Shown one piece after another: positions 36,093 through 50,000 of a DNA stretch of 64,000 nt. Source of the stretch: Marisa cornuarietis (lineage: Eukaryota > Mollusca > Gastropoda > Architaenioglossa > Ampullariidae). Positions within the stretch are counted from its first letter, which is position 1, and each line of letters starts with the position of its first letter. Both the position numbers and the translations under genes were made by a program. Below the pieces are notes generated by a model. The model was given only the letters and a program-made list of their open reading frames with translations, did not search any database and was not told where the DNA came from. The stretch is taken from the NCBI GenBank assembly GCA_004794655.1, contig SMMW01000085.1, forward strand, positions 620,001-684,000, read 5' to 3'.

Positions 36093-36792
36093 TTAAAGAC
36101 ATATATTTTCTCACAAAGATGATTTTGAGTAAAAAATTTAGACACCAGCTTAGCTGGTTCGGAACACGAAGGCATACATTTGCACTTTCCTAGTGTAGTT
36201 TATTTCGGGCTCACCCCAAATTAAACGCCGTAGCTGCTCTAGACGATGCAACTACAACCGCCGATGCAACACAGCGCAAGTGCCACAAGCAGAGAAAAAA
36301 AAACCTTTATCACGACCACTGCAACACCGGCATTCTGCTTTGAATGGCTGCCGTGATTCGATCTCCCCATTGCTTTCTATTGACTCTTGTATAGTCTGAA
36401 AAAAAAGATTAGCGGGAAAGATGAGAATCTGAAAACGAATTCAGTAAAGAGGTCCATTGGTCCACCAAAAGGCACATCATGTGTACTGACGTTGGTGCCC
36501 ACCATTGAACTGACCTTGATTGCGGCCCTTGAACTTGCCCTGCTAGCGGCCCTTTAAATGGTGCTGGTGCAGGTCTTTGAATTGGCTCTGGTACCGACTC
36601 TTTTACAAGCGCTTATGAAAGTCCTTGTACCGACCCTTGTACCTCGTTCCAAAGCCCTTTTATCTTAAACCACCTCTTGTGCCCGCAGCAACTACAAATT
36701 TAGGACAAGCAGTCAAACAACTGAAACTGGAATGTTCCCAGAATGTTTGCAGCTTAACAAGCTCTTGCAAGTGTGTATTAATCTGTTAAGGA

Positions 36793-36904
<112 letters not shown>

Positions 36905-37899
36905 ATCAAAAGCTGTCTCATGGTCCTGTCAGCCATTATCGTCCACCAACAGATCTTAATCTGCAGTATCCGATCAGTTCCCTATTGACTCCTCATGCTT
37001 GAACCCTTCACCAGATCATAGTTAGCAGTCTACGGTGTTTGTGAATCCAGCATCGAACTCTACCTCTAGCAGCATCTGCATCATTTTCTCTCTCCCCTCT
37101 ACCCATGATAAACTAGTAAATTTTTTTATCGAGTAGATCGACAGTAAAACGCTTTTACTGGCAATGTGATAGTTCTTGCTGAAACACAATTATACTGAGC
37201 TTAAGAAATACTTCAACAGCAGTTTTGTGTGTATCTCGGTTAAAAAGAAAATTTTGAGTGTGAACCAAGAATTGGCGCGAACCTCGATTCAGGCAGGAAA
37301 TGCTCCGTTGGAACAGTAATATTGGAAGGTCACCATGATCCGATGTTATTTAGTGCGTCTGGCATTTCCTCCACTGATGTACGCAGTTAGAGCAGAAGAA
37401 TTGTGCTCGGTGAACTGTCACACACAAGTAATCCCTGACCACACGCCAACAAAACACACTTATGAAACTAAAAACGCGCAGTTGTTTACAGAAAGGTGCA
37501 ATAAATCGGGTATGAATACAATCCCTCTTGAAACCCCACCCCACCCCGACGAGTAAGTTGCTCAAGGGACGACTTTATGAATGTAACTTCACATGGAACC
37601 AGAGAAACAAATGTATGTTTTTTCTACTCAAATTCTTCATACGCTTCGTATGTGCTGCTTTGTAATAAATGTGGCTTACAAATCTAATTAATTTGTCCTG
37701 CCCTTGTAGCGAAGATCACGTTTGTATCTGCATTGACTCTATCGCTCTTCTCCACGTAAACTAATCTTTTTGGTTAGCCGCTGTGGAGTCGTGTGCTATT
37801 GACAGCTCAGGATGCCGAGATTGAAATCGATCAGGTGAGTCAGGAAGATCTATCTTCAAGGGCTGAGACGTTTCTGTCCTTCTGTCTCTCTCTCTTACG

Positions 37900-39003
37900 T
37901 GCAATGTACGATAGGCGACACTGGGTCGTCAAGAGCTCTCTCTTCTCAAGTATCTGGTGTTCTCAATGTTTGAAAAACATTCGATCCCAGTCCGCGCAAA
38001 GATGCCAGAGAACGCAAAACTCAATGAGTTCATTACTCAAGGTTGGAGCTCGGCTATGTTCAGTCCGGTGTCGGGGCGACCACCTCCAACCCTGCGCGTC
38101 TCCAGGTGGTGGATAGGAGAGTGGCCTCCAGATATAGAGGTTAGATGCGAAAAAAGCCTGGTTCTTCTTGGACGAATAAGCAGTCGCGGACAGATTGGCG
38201 GTGTAACTACCAGGTCGGAGCGGGGTAGAAAATACCCCACGCGATAAAGAGCCGCGTTATAAGATCTGGGCCAGGGACGAGATCCCAGCAAACTACCCTT
38301 CCCACAGGGTAGGATGTACAGACCATGAACTAAGGTAACCATGAAAAAACCTCGGAGTGCTGAAGACAAAGGTGTCGGACCACACGGGGGAGTCTGATTA
38401 ACCACAACACTGTGACAGCCACTGTGACACTTGGGGACAGAATCGACAAAAATAGAGCTCGACATGTGAAGATCCACCAGACAGGTGCAGTGCCGGGCTC
38501 CGGGCTTCAAGGGAGTCTTCCCACAGCGACTGGAGGTCCCTTCAAACCATCATGTGGAGCCAGGGGATGCTGAAACCAGGCAGGATGAAAACCAGGTCAG
38601 CCTCGGAAAGATGAAGACGATTCTCAAGGCTTTGCGCAGACCACCCGAGCCACTAGACAGCTACCATTACCTGTCCATATCGGACCAGGTGATAGTTTCC
38701 CCCCTCAGGACAGAGCACAACACAAGCTCCACCTGGTGTCATCTTCATTGTGCCCCTCGACACCAAGCTGTACGGACCTGTGGATGTTTTGCAGACGACT
38801 GCCAGTTTTATCTAGAAAACTGGTCTCCAAGTATGACAAAAATAGCCGAACGAGGACAACAACAACATCCCTCACGGCCATCTGACATCAGCCTGAGTTT
38901 TGGTGCCAGTGGAGTCATTACAAGTATCTTCGTCATGGCTGCCTTCTTGTTCATCTCGCTCTTCTTCCCTTTGTTGAGGTATACTATTCGGTGTATCTTC
39001 TAA
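37900..39003 (+). pseudogene. Probable old retroelement fragment
   Basis: GC-rich compared with its surroundings, with long overlapping open frames on both strands. One + strand frame contains CGCFADDCQFYLENW, which resembles a reverse transcriptase catalytic block (F/YADD). The rest of an RT domain is not recognisable. The 38050-38330 part has the look of a repeat leader (GTGTCGGGGCGACCACC; CAGGTCGGAGCGGGGTAG). Likely a degraded non-LTR element; could also be a different multicopy repeat. Confidence 0.3.
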
Positions 39004-40488
39004 CTACCTTCTACATACGCACACCCTGACTTAAGACCCTGGCTTCTCCGTCCTTCTCCGAAGATACGTCAACGCAATTTTATTCTGAGACACACATAAC
39101 ACCTAATCTATTCCTCTTACCATTCTCGTCCTCCTCGCTGAGACTTTGTTTTTGCTTCAGAACTGAAAACCGCGAGGAATCGCTGGCGGCAATCACTGAA
39201 TCGAAAATTTACATAAAAATTGTCTTCGTTTATTCAAATATTTAAAAAAATTTAAGTGAAGTGATTTGTTCACCATTAAGAATCTCTGGCTACAGCAGAT
39301 ATAAAAAAGAAAGATCAATATTTGTGTTTTTTTTCAAGGAAAAGGGGATTGGGGATCTATGGCAAGCCATCAATTAAGGACACACATTAGAGCAGCCACA
39401 TACAGAGAGCTAACAGCGTACCCGAACCTATGTCCGCTTTTTTATATAAAAAAAGAGTGTTGACTTAAGAAAATACTAATAATTTGTGGCATACAATAAA
39501 CAAAGAAGAAAGTTTCTACCTTGTGTTGAAGTAATAAAACTACAGAGATTAGACTAGAGGAACAATCTGCTCCTAAAGACCTAAAAGATATCCTTTTCGT
39601 AAAGATATTTAAAATAATAAACGAAAAAAGAAAAAAAATTAAGTAGAACAGAGAGTCTGCGAAGAAAACGTTTCTCTCTTCCTGCACAAGTTGTCAGTTT
39701 CGCAAAAGTGAGTAAATTGTAGGAATTTATCGTTTATTATAATTTATGGCAACGTAAAAACCGTTAACCAGAAGCTAGGAGGTCCAGTTTTGTTTTCCCT
39801 TTTGTAGAAAAGTGCAAGTTGATTTTACAGAATGGTTGCAAGAAATGGGCGACATATTTCCGAGCGTCTTAGCTGGAAATGTTTACAAGTTTATGTGAAG
39901 ATTATCTTGCAGCAGTTAAAAGATTTGACTGCGCCTTTGATGAGCATCAGATGAAAAGTTTGATTGGGTTTTCACCTGGGCGGGGTCAAAGACTCGGGAG
40001 CGTCTTCTCACAAAGCACTTGCTTGTTTGCTGATCCGCCATTAGGACAAGCTGACTATACACCAGCTTACACAGCTGAGTGGGTACATTATTTCTTTAAG
40101 GACGCAGCATCCATAACATTTACAAACAACAATTTCCTTTTTATTAAATTAAAACTGTCTCGGTACTTAAAAAAAATCATGATACAAGTTTCAGTATCCA
40201 CTTAAAACGAAAATGCAAGGAACAGAAATCTCAAAGTATGAACTGTATAAGCTTTTGGGTCTTTGTATTTCAATATGTACCTCCCTTTTGATGTTGCTGC
40301 TTAAGGTTTCTGATGTATGCTTGTCAGTTTGAAACAGTATTTACTGAGATCGTTAAATCCTCTGCCACAATAACCACCAGGGAAATAGATGAAATATTTA
40401 ACACGAAAAAGGTGGGAGACCTGGCAAGTGCTCACAAGAAGAGGAGGAAAAAAGAAGAAAGATTTCATGTCCAAGAAAGGAAGTATTA

Positions 40489-40490
<2 letters not shown>
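39004..40490. other. Intergenic DNA, nothing recognised
   Basis: AT-rich. An open frame of 108 codons at 39879-40205 shows no known domain. Confidence 0.5.

Positions 40491-40552
<62 letters not shown>
40491..40552. repeat. (AC)n microsatellite, 62 bp
   Basis: Almost uninterrupted AC units, with an ACGCAC variant just after the end. Confidence 0.97.
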
Positions 40553-40557
<5 letters not shown>

Positions 40558-41030
40558 ATGCACACTCGTATACAAGAAAGAGAGCGACTTTATTGATTCG
40601 GGCTTCCGGCCTAATTTAAAAGGGTGTAGTAATATCATAATAAAATTGTAAAAAAAATTATTTACCGTGCATCAGCTTTTCTGAAGCTCATTTAGCAATG
40701 CACTCAATATTAAGCCGTATCAGGACAAAAAGGTTGTTAAAAAACCCCAACAAAAACAAATAAAAAAACCAGCAGTTGATGGCATTTCAGAGCAGTTCTG
40801 TACATTCTTATTTTCTAAAAACATCTCTTTAGTCTCTAAATTTCAGGCAAACAGAGCAGATGCTCAAAAACTCTTGAATGTGTTATTTGTAAAATATCTT
40901 ACACTAATTTGAAGAGTATCATGCCGCTCGTGGTGGTGACGGTCCCCCAGTCTCTGCTCAGGATTTGTGAAAAACGCTTATATTCCTCAGATTATTGGCA
41001 TTCCCATAGTTAAAAGAGAGAGAGAGAGAG

Positions 41031-41205
41031 GATGATGTTTTACGCTGAGCCAGCAACTAAGACTATATCACGGCAAAGCAGCCGGCCCTGTAAATAGAAC
41101 CCACAGGCAGCTAAAGCACAGCGGCTAAACAATATCTGAACTCAAGCCAGTCAATCCTTCCTCACTGTCTTGATTACAGGCGCTAACCCTTGGGTCACCG
41201 GATCG
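41031..41205 (-). mobile_element. tRNA-derived SINE, family 1, diverged copy
   Basis: Shares GTTTTACGCTGAGCCAGCAA and CACGGCAAAGCAGCC with the clean copy at 51657-51841, and ends with a head containing AGGCGCTAACCCTTGGGTCA. The middle is diverged and the B box is damaged. Confidence 0.75.
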
Positions 41206-41334
41206 CCTGTGTGTGTGTGTGTGTGTGTGTGTGTGAGTGAGAGAGAGAGAAAGAGAGAGAGAGAGAGTGCGTACCTGCGTGTGTGCATGTGTGTGTGTGT
41301 CGATACGTGTGATTGTAAGCATACATTAATACGC

Positions 41335-41387
<53 letters not shown>

Positions 41388-41445
41388 CAGCAGACGAAAT
41401 ATGGTAGAAAAGTATGTCTTCTTAGAAATACGGAATTTAAATGAC
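41206..41445 (+). repeat. Compound TG/GA repeat inside a dispersed repeat (copy 1)
   Basis: TG run from 41209, GA-rich run to about 41267, second TG run 41334-41383. The non-simple parts (GATTGTAAGCATACATTAAT and CAGTCAGCAGACGAAATATG) recur inverted at 58760-58870, so this is one copy of a dispersed repeat and not just a microsatellite. Confidence 0.8.
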
Positions 41446-41618
41446 AGCATTTCTTTCCTTATATGTGGTAGAAGTTCTAACCAAAAGCAAAGTTTTACGG
41501 ACGTCAATTATTAAAGACATAAAGAAAATACGCCCCAGGCTACATGATCAATATTTTATTGTAAGGGATGTAGAATACAGCCAAAGAGCAGCTGTAAATT
41601 CTTTCCTGTCTCCCTCTG

Positions 41619-41755
41619 TGTGTGTGTGTGTGTGTGTGTGAGTGAGTGTGTGTGTGCGAGTGTGTGCGCGCGCGGACGTGCGCGTGCGTATGTGCATATG
41701 TGCGTGGGTTAGTGTTAGTGTTAGTGTTAGTGTGTGTGTGTGTGTGTGTGAGACT
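41619..41755. repeat. TG/CG-rich imperfect microsatellite with GTTAGT units
   Basis: TG runs broken by GCGCGCG (about 41667-41674) and a short (GTTAGT)n block at about 41707-41730. Confidence 0.9.
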
Positions 41756-42199
41756 TTAAGTTGACACGCATGTGAAACCTTTCAGTGTAAAGAAGCTCGT
41801 GGTTCTTTGTGAACGTCTTTCCTCTATTCAGCGTTGCGGAGCAGTTCTCTGACTTGTATATTTCTTTAATCGAAAGGCTTTTTTTTCCCAGTTCCCTCTG
41901 AGAGCGTGGTGTGCCAGCCAGTGATAAGACCTCCGGAAAGTTTGGAAATACCGCGAGTCGCCATTTCCTGCTTGAAGACTATCGACACGTTTGGAAACTT
42001 CTTGACTTAAATGTGGTCGAATCAATCGATATCACATGCCTGGGCGGTCTGGGCATCACTGGAGAGAGAGGCTACTAAAAGCTTAGAGCGGCCTTTACCG
42101 CAGTGGCAGACCACTCGATGGTCTGATGGCATTTCCAGACTTTCTTTGCGAGTGATCAAGCCAAACCACGCATACAAATTAAAGCTGTAAACCTCACCC

Positions 42200-42204
<5 letters not shown>

Positions 42205-42256
<52 letters not shown>
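42205..42256. repeat. (TG)n microsatellite
   Basis: About 50 bp of TG units after a short TATATA run. Confidence 0.95.
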
Positions 42257-43055
42257 CCTTTAATATGACCTCACAAGATATAAAAATTCAAAGCGTCATT
42301 GTGATCTTAACTTCTTCATGTCTGTGCAAGTGAGGGGGCATAGTCGCACCTTCTATTGAACTTCTGGCATTTCTGGACAAGCGAGTGAGCCAGGGTAATG
42401 CAATCTTCGAGCCATCCATACAACTTAAAACGAGTCTGTTATAAACAGCACAGTGTTCCAGCTTCACGAAAGTCTGGGGCTAGTTGCACAACATGTTCCT
42501 AAACCTTAAAACTGTTTTCAAGAAGGAAATCTAGAAAGTGTTTATTCTTCAAAAATCGCTCATATGCCATTTAGACGCGCTGCACAAAAAAATGTGTTGA
42601 CGGAAAGAGAAATCTGGTTTAAAAAGCATTTTCTTATTTTCAAAAAATGTTCTGTAAATGTGTTGTGTTTTTCTAAACAGAGTTAAAGCCTAAAAGTGTT
42701 TAAAATTAGAAATGTGTCATGCAACGGGCCCCTGGGCAATACTGTAAACGTGATACTTGGGTCACGGTCCAGAAGAAAAAAAAGCTGCAGCTCCCATAAC
42801 TATACAGCAAAAAAAAACAAACAAACTGTAACTTTAGACCTCTAAATCAGTTGGGAATTGTATCCTTAAAATTCATAGTATGGAACGTTTCACGCATTTT
42901 ACGAGAGTATAAAGCAGGCTCTAGGCAGATGGGTACATGTATACTACTACTGTTTCCTACACCTGATCTTTGTACCAGAAGGCGCAGCACTCTTTGATCG
43001 GAAAAAAAGGAAACCGACATCAAAGCCAACTTTCAGTAGTTAAGTAGAGACTGCC

Positions 43056-43056
<1 letters not shown>

Positions 43057-43110
<54 letters not shown>
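43057..43110. repeat. (CAAT)n tetranucleotide repeat
   Basis: About 13 perfect units. Confidence 0.95.
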
Positions 43111-43858
43111 TTATTGTTTGTATAAATCCTTAGCATAAATATAAGCATAAATCCTTAGCAGAAATTTGTCTTCGACTCACAAAGAACACTTTCAATCTTA
43201 ACATTACGTATTAGAAATTGATTATGTATAAATAAACACACACATATACCTTCACAGACCCTAACAAAATGATGCTGATAATACAATACAATTTTAGGAA
43301 TCACTGTTTGCTATTAATTTTTTTACTTTTTCTGAGATAAAAAATGACATTAAAATTGCTTTATGAACATATTCCTTCAAGAACGTCCTTCTCTAGATGA
43401 TATGTTTTCATTTCTCTGTATGATTGTTTCCATAATTAGTCGTTTTCCAAGGGTAGATAGTTCTCCAGGTAAAACGCCTCGTTTTTATCTTCGTGACAGA
43501 GCAGGCTGTCTTCTTTTGTAGACCGGGAGTAGGCAATTTCCTCTATAACATTCAGCCTTATTTTTGAATACAACCCCTTGCTCTATTGATCTTCCAGCAG
43601 ACTATTCGGGGTCCAGACACACTACAGTCTTAGAGCAAACCGGTGCACCTCCGACTCACATCATGACCTTACCCCATTCCTAGTGACAGGGACCAGACAC
43701 GATGCCCCTTGACCTTACAAAGGATCAACATCAAGTATACTAGATTTTTAGACTCAGGTTCGAACAGGTCAGCACAACACGCGATTCCACTACTACAACA
43801 AAAATGTTTCATAAAATTTTCTGGAAACACATGCAGAACCACAGAGAAACAGCTCATC
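43111..43858. other. Intergenic DNA, nothing recognised
   Basis: No gene or repeat recognised. Confidence 0.5.
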
Positions 43859-44007
43859 CAGTGGCGCGGGAACCAGTAGGGCAAGAGGGGCTGCCGCCCC
43901 CTTTAAAAAAAAGACAGTGAGGAGGCAAGAATGTGAACGTCGTTCACTGCCAGCATGGAGTTTGCTTCCCCCACCCCTCCAAAGCTGAGCATCTTTCTAT
44001 GATAATG
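43859..44007. mobile_element. Short (149 bp) hAT-like MITE of the CAGTGGCGTAG family
   Basis: Left end CAGTGGCGCGGGAACC, right end ATCTTTCTATGATAATG. Flanks TCATC and TCATA form an imperfect 5-bp duplication. The interior contains the palindromic GAACGTCGTTC shared with the fragment at 20457. Confidence 0.65.
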
Positions 44008-47000
44008 TCATACGAAGAAACATAACTCTATATAAATGTTACAGACTGAACTGTTTCTCAGTGGCAAAAACCTTCAAATTTTATGGGACTTTTAGTTTCC
44101 CCACACGGACAATGCATCTGACCGTACAGGGCGATAACTCTGGACAATGATGGACGATAACGCTGTTTCATTGCTACATATCTTCTTTAAAAAAAAAGAC
44201 AAAAAACAAAACAAAACCCACGAAATACTGACATTAAGTACACGAGAATAAAAGATCTAAGATGATTTAGTTTTTAATGATTTAATGAGACTATAAATCG
44301 AATGTGTCCGAATTGTTTCATCTTACTAGACTTTTCAATCCCATCTCTGGGAAAGTGGAAAGAATTGTCTAAGGACATCTCCCTGATTGGAGGCACATGC
44401 GAACACGGAGCTGTATAGCCATCAATTTACTGGGGATCGAAAACTTTCAAGGCAGACTTGCACTTTGCGGACGTAGTAAACAAGATTTTATAATACGCAC
44501 AGAGAGAACTGAGAAAAAGAGAGACAAAAATAGAAGAGATCAAGAACAGAAAAGTGGGACAAAGGAAAAAGAGAAAATCAAAAATAGAAATGAGAGAAAA
44601 ATAAGAAAAAACACGAAAGAAGTAATGGAGGGATTTGGAAAGAATGATGAAAAGATTAATGTAAAAAAAAAGAACGAACTAAGGAAGAATAGTTGATGAC
44701 TCAAGAAAAACGGGGGGAAACACAAACAGAAAAAAGAAAAAAAGGAACGAAAGACAAACAAAAAGTGATCTAGCACACTAGGAAGGAAAGAAGGAATTAA
44801 CCAAAGAGAGAGAGAAAAAAAGTACTGAAAGAAGCTTATGAACGAGTAAAATCGAGGAAAATATAATGAATTATAGAAAAAAATAAACATTGCTTTATCA
44901 TCTGAAATGCTTGCAATTATCTTGAACCAAACAAGCGTCTGGCACATAGACGCTGACTACTGTCCTTGATCAGCCAGGCATGCTAAGGCCATTCGCAGAC
45001 ATTCAAATTGCATCAATCAAGTCAGGAAAACTGTCAGCAGTTAAAGCCCAGGTCTTCAATAATTTCGGCCCGAAAGTGAAGATCATCTTCAAGATCTGAT
45101 GCTATTTGAGTTCATTTTATAGAAAGGCTATAGGGACCAGCTCCCTGATCTCACTCTGATATTTTTGGACAAGACTGTCAGTAGCGTAAAAAGCCAGTAA
45201 TTGTACTTATGACACAAATCGTTAGCCTCGTCAGACTCCTCCACGTCGATGATGCTTGACATCATCTGCAAGCTACCATTTATAGGACAGAAACATGTTG
45301 TAGGGTAATCTGTGTTAAAGATGATGTAAGCGTGTAGCTGAACACGCTGAAGGCAAAAGAAAGTCTATGAAGAACTTTTAGAAAGTTTTTAACAAGTTTT
45401 CATCACTCTCTAATCTCTAATTTGCTGTAATGAGCAATAAGCAAGAAAATTGCTTCGCCTCCTTGTCTTACAAGAGTGGAAGTGGGACTTATATCGAAGA
45501 TGCAATAGCGTTGAGGAAACGGATAATGATAATGGTCAAGGTTTCATCGCGCTGGAAAACAATTAAAAAAAAACAAAAAACAGTTCCTATCGACTCTTTT
45601 AAAAAGTCGAAAGTATGTCTTCACATAAGACACATAATGCTATTGCAGAGTTTCTGCTATGTTTATCTACTGACCCTTTATATAAATGAATGTTCGAAAT
45701 GTCTCCCTCCTTTCTCATCTAGATCATAACCTGAGTTTGCTTTTGATATTCGCTACTTTACACACACATATATATATATTTATTTGTACCCATGTACATG
45801 TATATGTAGATGAAAATGTAAATATATCTAAAGAATCTGGGTGTTAAATAACTATTCATTGTCCCCCATTCATTTCCGTGGCGTAAACCGACATTTGAAT
45901 CCAAACCTAGAGATAAACGTGAAAGTCTGACGAGCGTAAACATGTCCGCAGACGAAGTAGAAATCATGAATCACAAGCAAGGAGCCAGACACACAGCAGA
46001 GACAAACAGGCAGCACAGGGCCGGCGGGTACTGTGCGTGTGCCATGTTCAACATGCATCCAGGCTGTCGGAAGTGTTTACAGACCCTCCACGCATTGTTG
46101 ACGACAGGTGCTTCCCCAGCATCGAGATGAGGCTACACTGGCCACGTCTGCTTCCTTAACTTCTGCCTCTTGTGTTTGTGTCTGCTGGCGACGGGACGTA
46201 AATAATTCTCCTGGTCTTGCCTGGGCGGGTATGACGGGCTCAGTGCAGACTTTGAGGAGAATTAGGGATGGCCAAAGAGAAGATAAAACTGCCAGCCTGC
46301 AATTTTTCGGTTTTATTTGCAGCTACGCGCCGGGTACAATTTCCTCTTGCCGTGACTTGTGATCTAGCTCCGTGACCAACACAAACAAACGCAGCAGACT
46401 AAACGCACGAAGGTACCTCCATTTTGTTTCACTCGAAGAGAAGGAAAGGCAGAAGGGGTCAATCAAGTCTGGAGTCAGACCAACTGTCACACCACGGGGT
46501 CCATTCACGACAACAATAGCTCACTCAGCGTTGTTGAAACACAGACCTTTGCTTACCCCTTCTTTCAGTTTGAAGGTCTCTCTTGTTTACCAGAGCTCGG
46601 AACGTGCATGTCTGTACGAAAGCGCGTTCCATAGCCCGCCCCCGTCCCCGCCCCCCTAGCATCCCCTGACAATCTGCAATGTATTCAGTAGCTGGAAAAA
46701 CTTCGTTTCCCGGAGCGAACATGATTATCTGTAGGTAGGAAATGTAAGAATACAACAAAAGTATACACGGAGGAAGGCAAAATTGTTCAAACGAAGCGCT
46801 CTTTTTTTTTTCTTCGTGGTCGCAGCAATTCCGTCTAAAGTGTAGGTGGCCGAGGTCACATCGTTTTATACAAAAGTTCGACCATCCTTCCGCTGGCTGT
46901 TTGCCTGATTGCAACCCATTAAGTGCAGCGGTGCATACTAACTCGTACCCAATTGCATTCTGAAATGTTAGAATACATTCTGAGAGCACAGAGTGAACAG

Positions 47001-50000
47001 CATAGAATATTCTGCTGAAGCATGTTCTGTGTGAATTGCGGCGATGCAGAAGGCGTTCACAGAGATGGACCGAGCAAGTATTGCCTCTTAACATGCTCAC
47101 CTAACACGAATTAATTTCATTCACGAACTGCTTAATATTGAACTAAGTTTGTTATTTTTTTCCGGAAATAGAAAGTAGGTTTGGTCTGTGGGTACAGATC
47201 TGTTCATGGAAGGAAAAGGTCAAAGCAGAAAGACAGAAAGACACGGAAAGACAGAAAAAGGCAGTGAGAGAGAGAAGGGAGGGACGAGAGAAGAGAAATT
47301 ACATCACAAGAATCCAGTTAAAATCAAAGACAGATATAACCAGCCCACTGAAAAAATAATAAAATGCACAACCTCTATTATCTGAGCTTTAAAATAACTA
47401 TTATCTTTGAAGTGACAAAAAAAGTTCGACGTGGCATCAAAAACTTCAAGGAAGAAACTTGACGTTTCGCAAATAATAAACTCAAAACTAATCAAACTTT
47501 CCTAAAATAAAATGAAATTTGTGTCTTCTTCAGGTCGGTTTCTGAGTGCTGGAAACCTCTGACAAATATGTAAAGACGGCTGTAAATAATTTACTATTTT
47601 TGTAAAGAAAGAATTATGTAGACAGATTTATCTCCCTGTATCTCCTATGAGCAAAACTCAGTTGTGACAAATGAAAAGTCACATGACTCGATCATAAGGT
47701 GCTTGGAATAATTGTGTACATGCTATAAGAGACCAGGGAGAGCGAGACAGAAATAAACAGAGAGGGACGGAAAAGGGGGGAGAGAGAGAGAGAGACAGTG
47801 ATGAACAAGAAGCGAAGTGGAAGACATAAAAAACACAAGAAGAGAGAACCCAGGAGAATTGGAAGAAGAAGAAAAGAACAGAGTAGACGAAGAAGGGAGA
47901 GAAGCAACTGTTTACAAACAAACAAATGGACGTGATGGCAGCAATCCCTCATGGCCGAAGAAGGAAAAGATCGCAGTGTTTGCTGCCATCGATTCCAGAG
48001 GCTATACTTTGAGCAAACTGTTGACACTGTGCGACTTCCTGCAATAGTGGTCAGAAAAACATCTCGCAGCTTCTGCAGTCAATTTCGAAAACACCAGCTC
48101 TAGTCCATCTGCGGGGTGCGTGACTGTAAGAAGAACGTTCAACTCTTTGCCTCTTATCGAGAGGACCGCTGTCCACGAGTACCGATCGTGACATTTTATT
48201 AACCCCTGTGACTGTTCATGAGTTCCTGTGACTGATCCTGGCTAGACATGGTGTTCACTGGAAGACATGCAGTTTCCTTGTGAAAGCCTGCAGGTCCCAG
48301 TACCATGCATGACAACTTGCAGGTGTCCTCGTCGCAGACTCTCACCGACTGTCTTTTTCTTGTTTTTTGGTGTCGAATCACAGTCGATGTTTACATATCA
48401 ATACTTTGGAAAGTGTTTGAAGGTTTCAAATATGACCCAAAAAAATAGATAAGAAACGGATTTTTTTTTTGCAATCATATTACAATTTCAAATGTAAGAT
48501 TGGATTTTCAACTCAAATAAATGGACGAAAAAAGTTTACATCGCCGAGGATTTTTTTTTTGCTTTAAAATGTAATTTTGCAAGACATGTCAGTTGGAAGG
48601 ACTGGGCAGGAGTGGATGGAGTAAGATGGAAGCAGAGAGGATAGAAGTGGGGTGCAGTTACACGAGATGCTGAAGACGACGCAGGGGATACAATAGAAGG
48701 AAATAAGCTTGAGGGAGCCAGCGCGTTTGCCTTTCCATTCACGAAGACACCTTCTTTATGATAAAAAAGCAGGACCCATAACCATCTTCTGCCGGATGAC
48801 CGACTGATCAATGTCAACTCATTCGTGATGTGAAGATTAAATAGATCCCTCAAATAAATAAATAAATAAATAAATGACAATACTTTGTTATGTTTTATTT
48901 ATGCCGTGTGCAAGTGTAAGTTGTAAATGTCTACGCATGAGTGTCTGCAGTCACTGACTTTCTGTCACTCTGCAGTCACACTGCTTTTCTTTCGTGGATG
49001 CAGGCACGTGCCTTCTTTAAGGTCGTTTTTAACACAGCAAATGCAGAATCGTCAAATCCCCGAAGAAGTTTTCTTACGTCTCATTGTATTGGCACATGTA
49101 TTGGCAAAACATTGGCAAATAATATGGACTTAGCATGTTGACCAAACTTCCTCTTTGAGCGTTAGCCCCCAAACCATTGATTTCCTGTCACCTTGACACA
49201 TCTTTGCCAAATTTGCTCGATAATCTATCCCCGGTTACGAAAGGCGAAGTACACCATAAACTGTCCGCACACTGCGATGGCTTGAAGTCAAAGATTTTTC
49301 TGAGGGTGAAGAAAAAAAAACCTTTAACAGCTTTTACTGTGGCAGCACAAATTAAAGTGCAAAGCATACTTTTAATTGCTTTAATGAATGAAGATGACTT
49401 ACCGACAAAAGAACATGATTTCAATCGTTCTCAGCAAGGCATGCTCAGTATTGAAATACACACCCAACCTGAAATAATTATTTTCTTACCGTTGTTGCAG
49501 TACCACATCTAGGGTTACTCACAAATAAATGTCAGGGCTTTCCATAACCTGGTGAGTCTTACAGGCAGTCGAAATCGATGACTAGAGATCGTTCAGACAC
49601 GAATAACCACTATCCAAAAGGAAGAAAAACACATTCGTATCTAGAAAGGAAAGAGGTATTGCCTCCATTCGTCGTGTTTGGAGAAAAAACATCATCAAAC
49701 AGACACTAGTAATGGGAACATATAGGAAGACATAAAAGTAGTTGGTTTTAAGAAATGTAGAAATGCTACAGTCCCTGTAGTAGCCAACTGATAAAGTCCG
49801 TTAGAATGCACGAGCAGAGCACTCGAAGTTTGTTATCTAAATATCTATTTTAAATTAACTCAGGCAGCGTGATGACGCATCAGCAATGCAATCATTACCC
49901 ATTGACAGAATTGTTTAAGATGTGTGTCATTCCTACTGAAACAGCGAGGCTGAACCTACCTACAGCAATAAACACTAAACAGAGCGAACGTAGAACAATG

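Noticed and set aside
46525..47100. 191-codon minus-strand ORF
   Set aside because: No known domain, low-complexity parts, no exon borders; likely chance.
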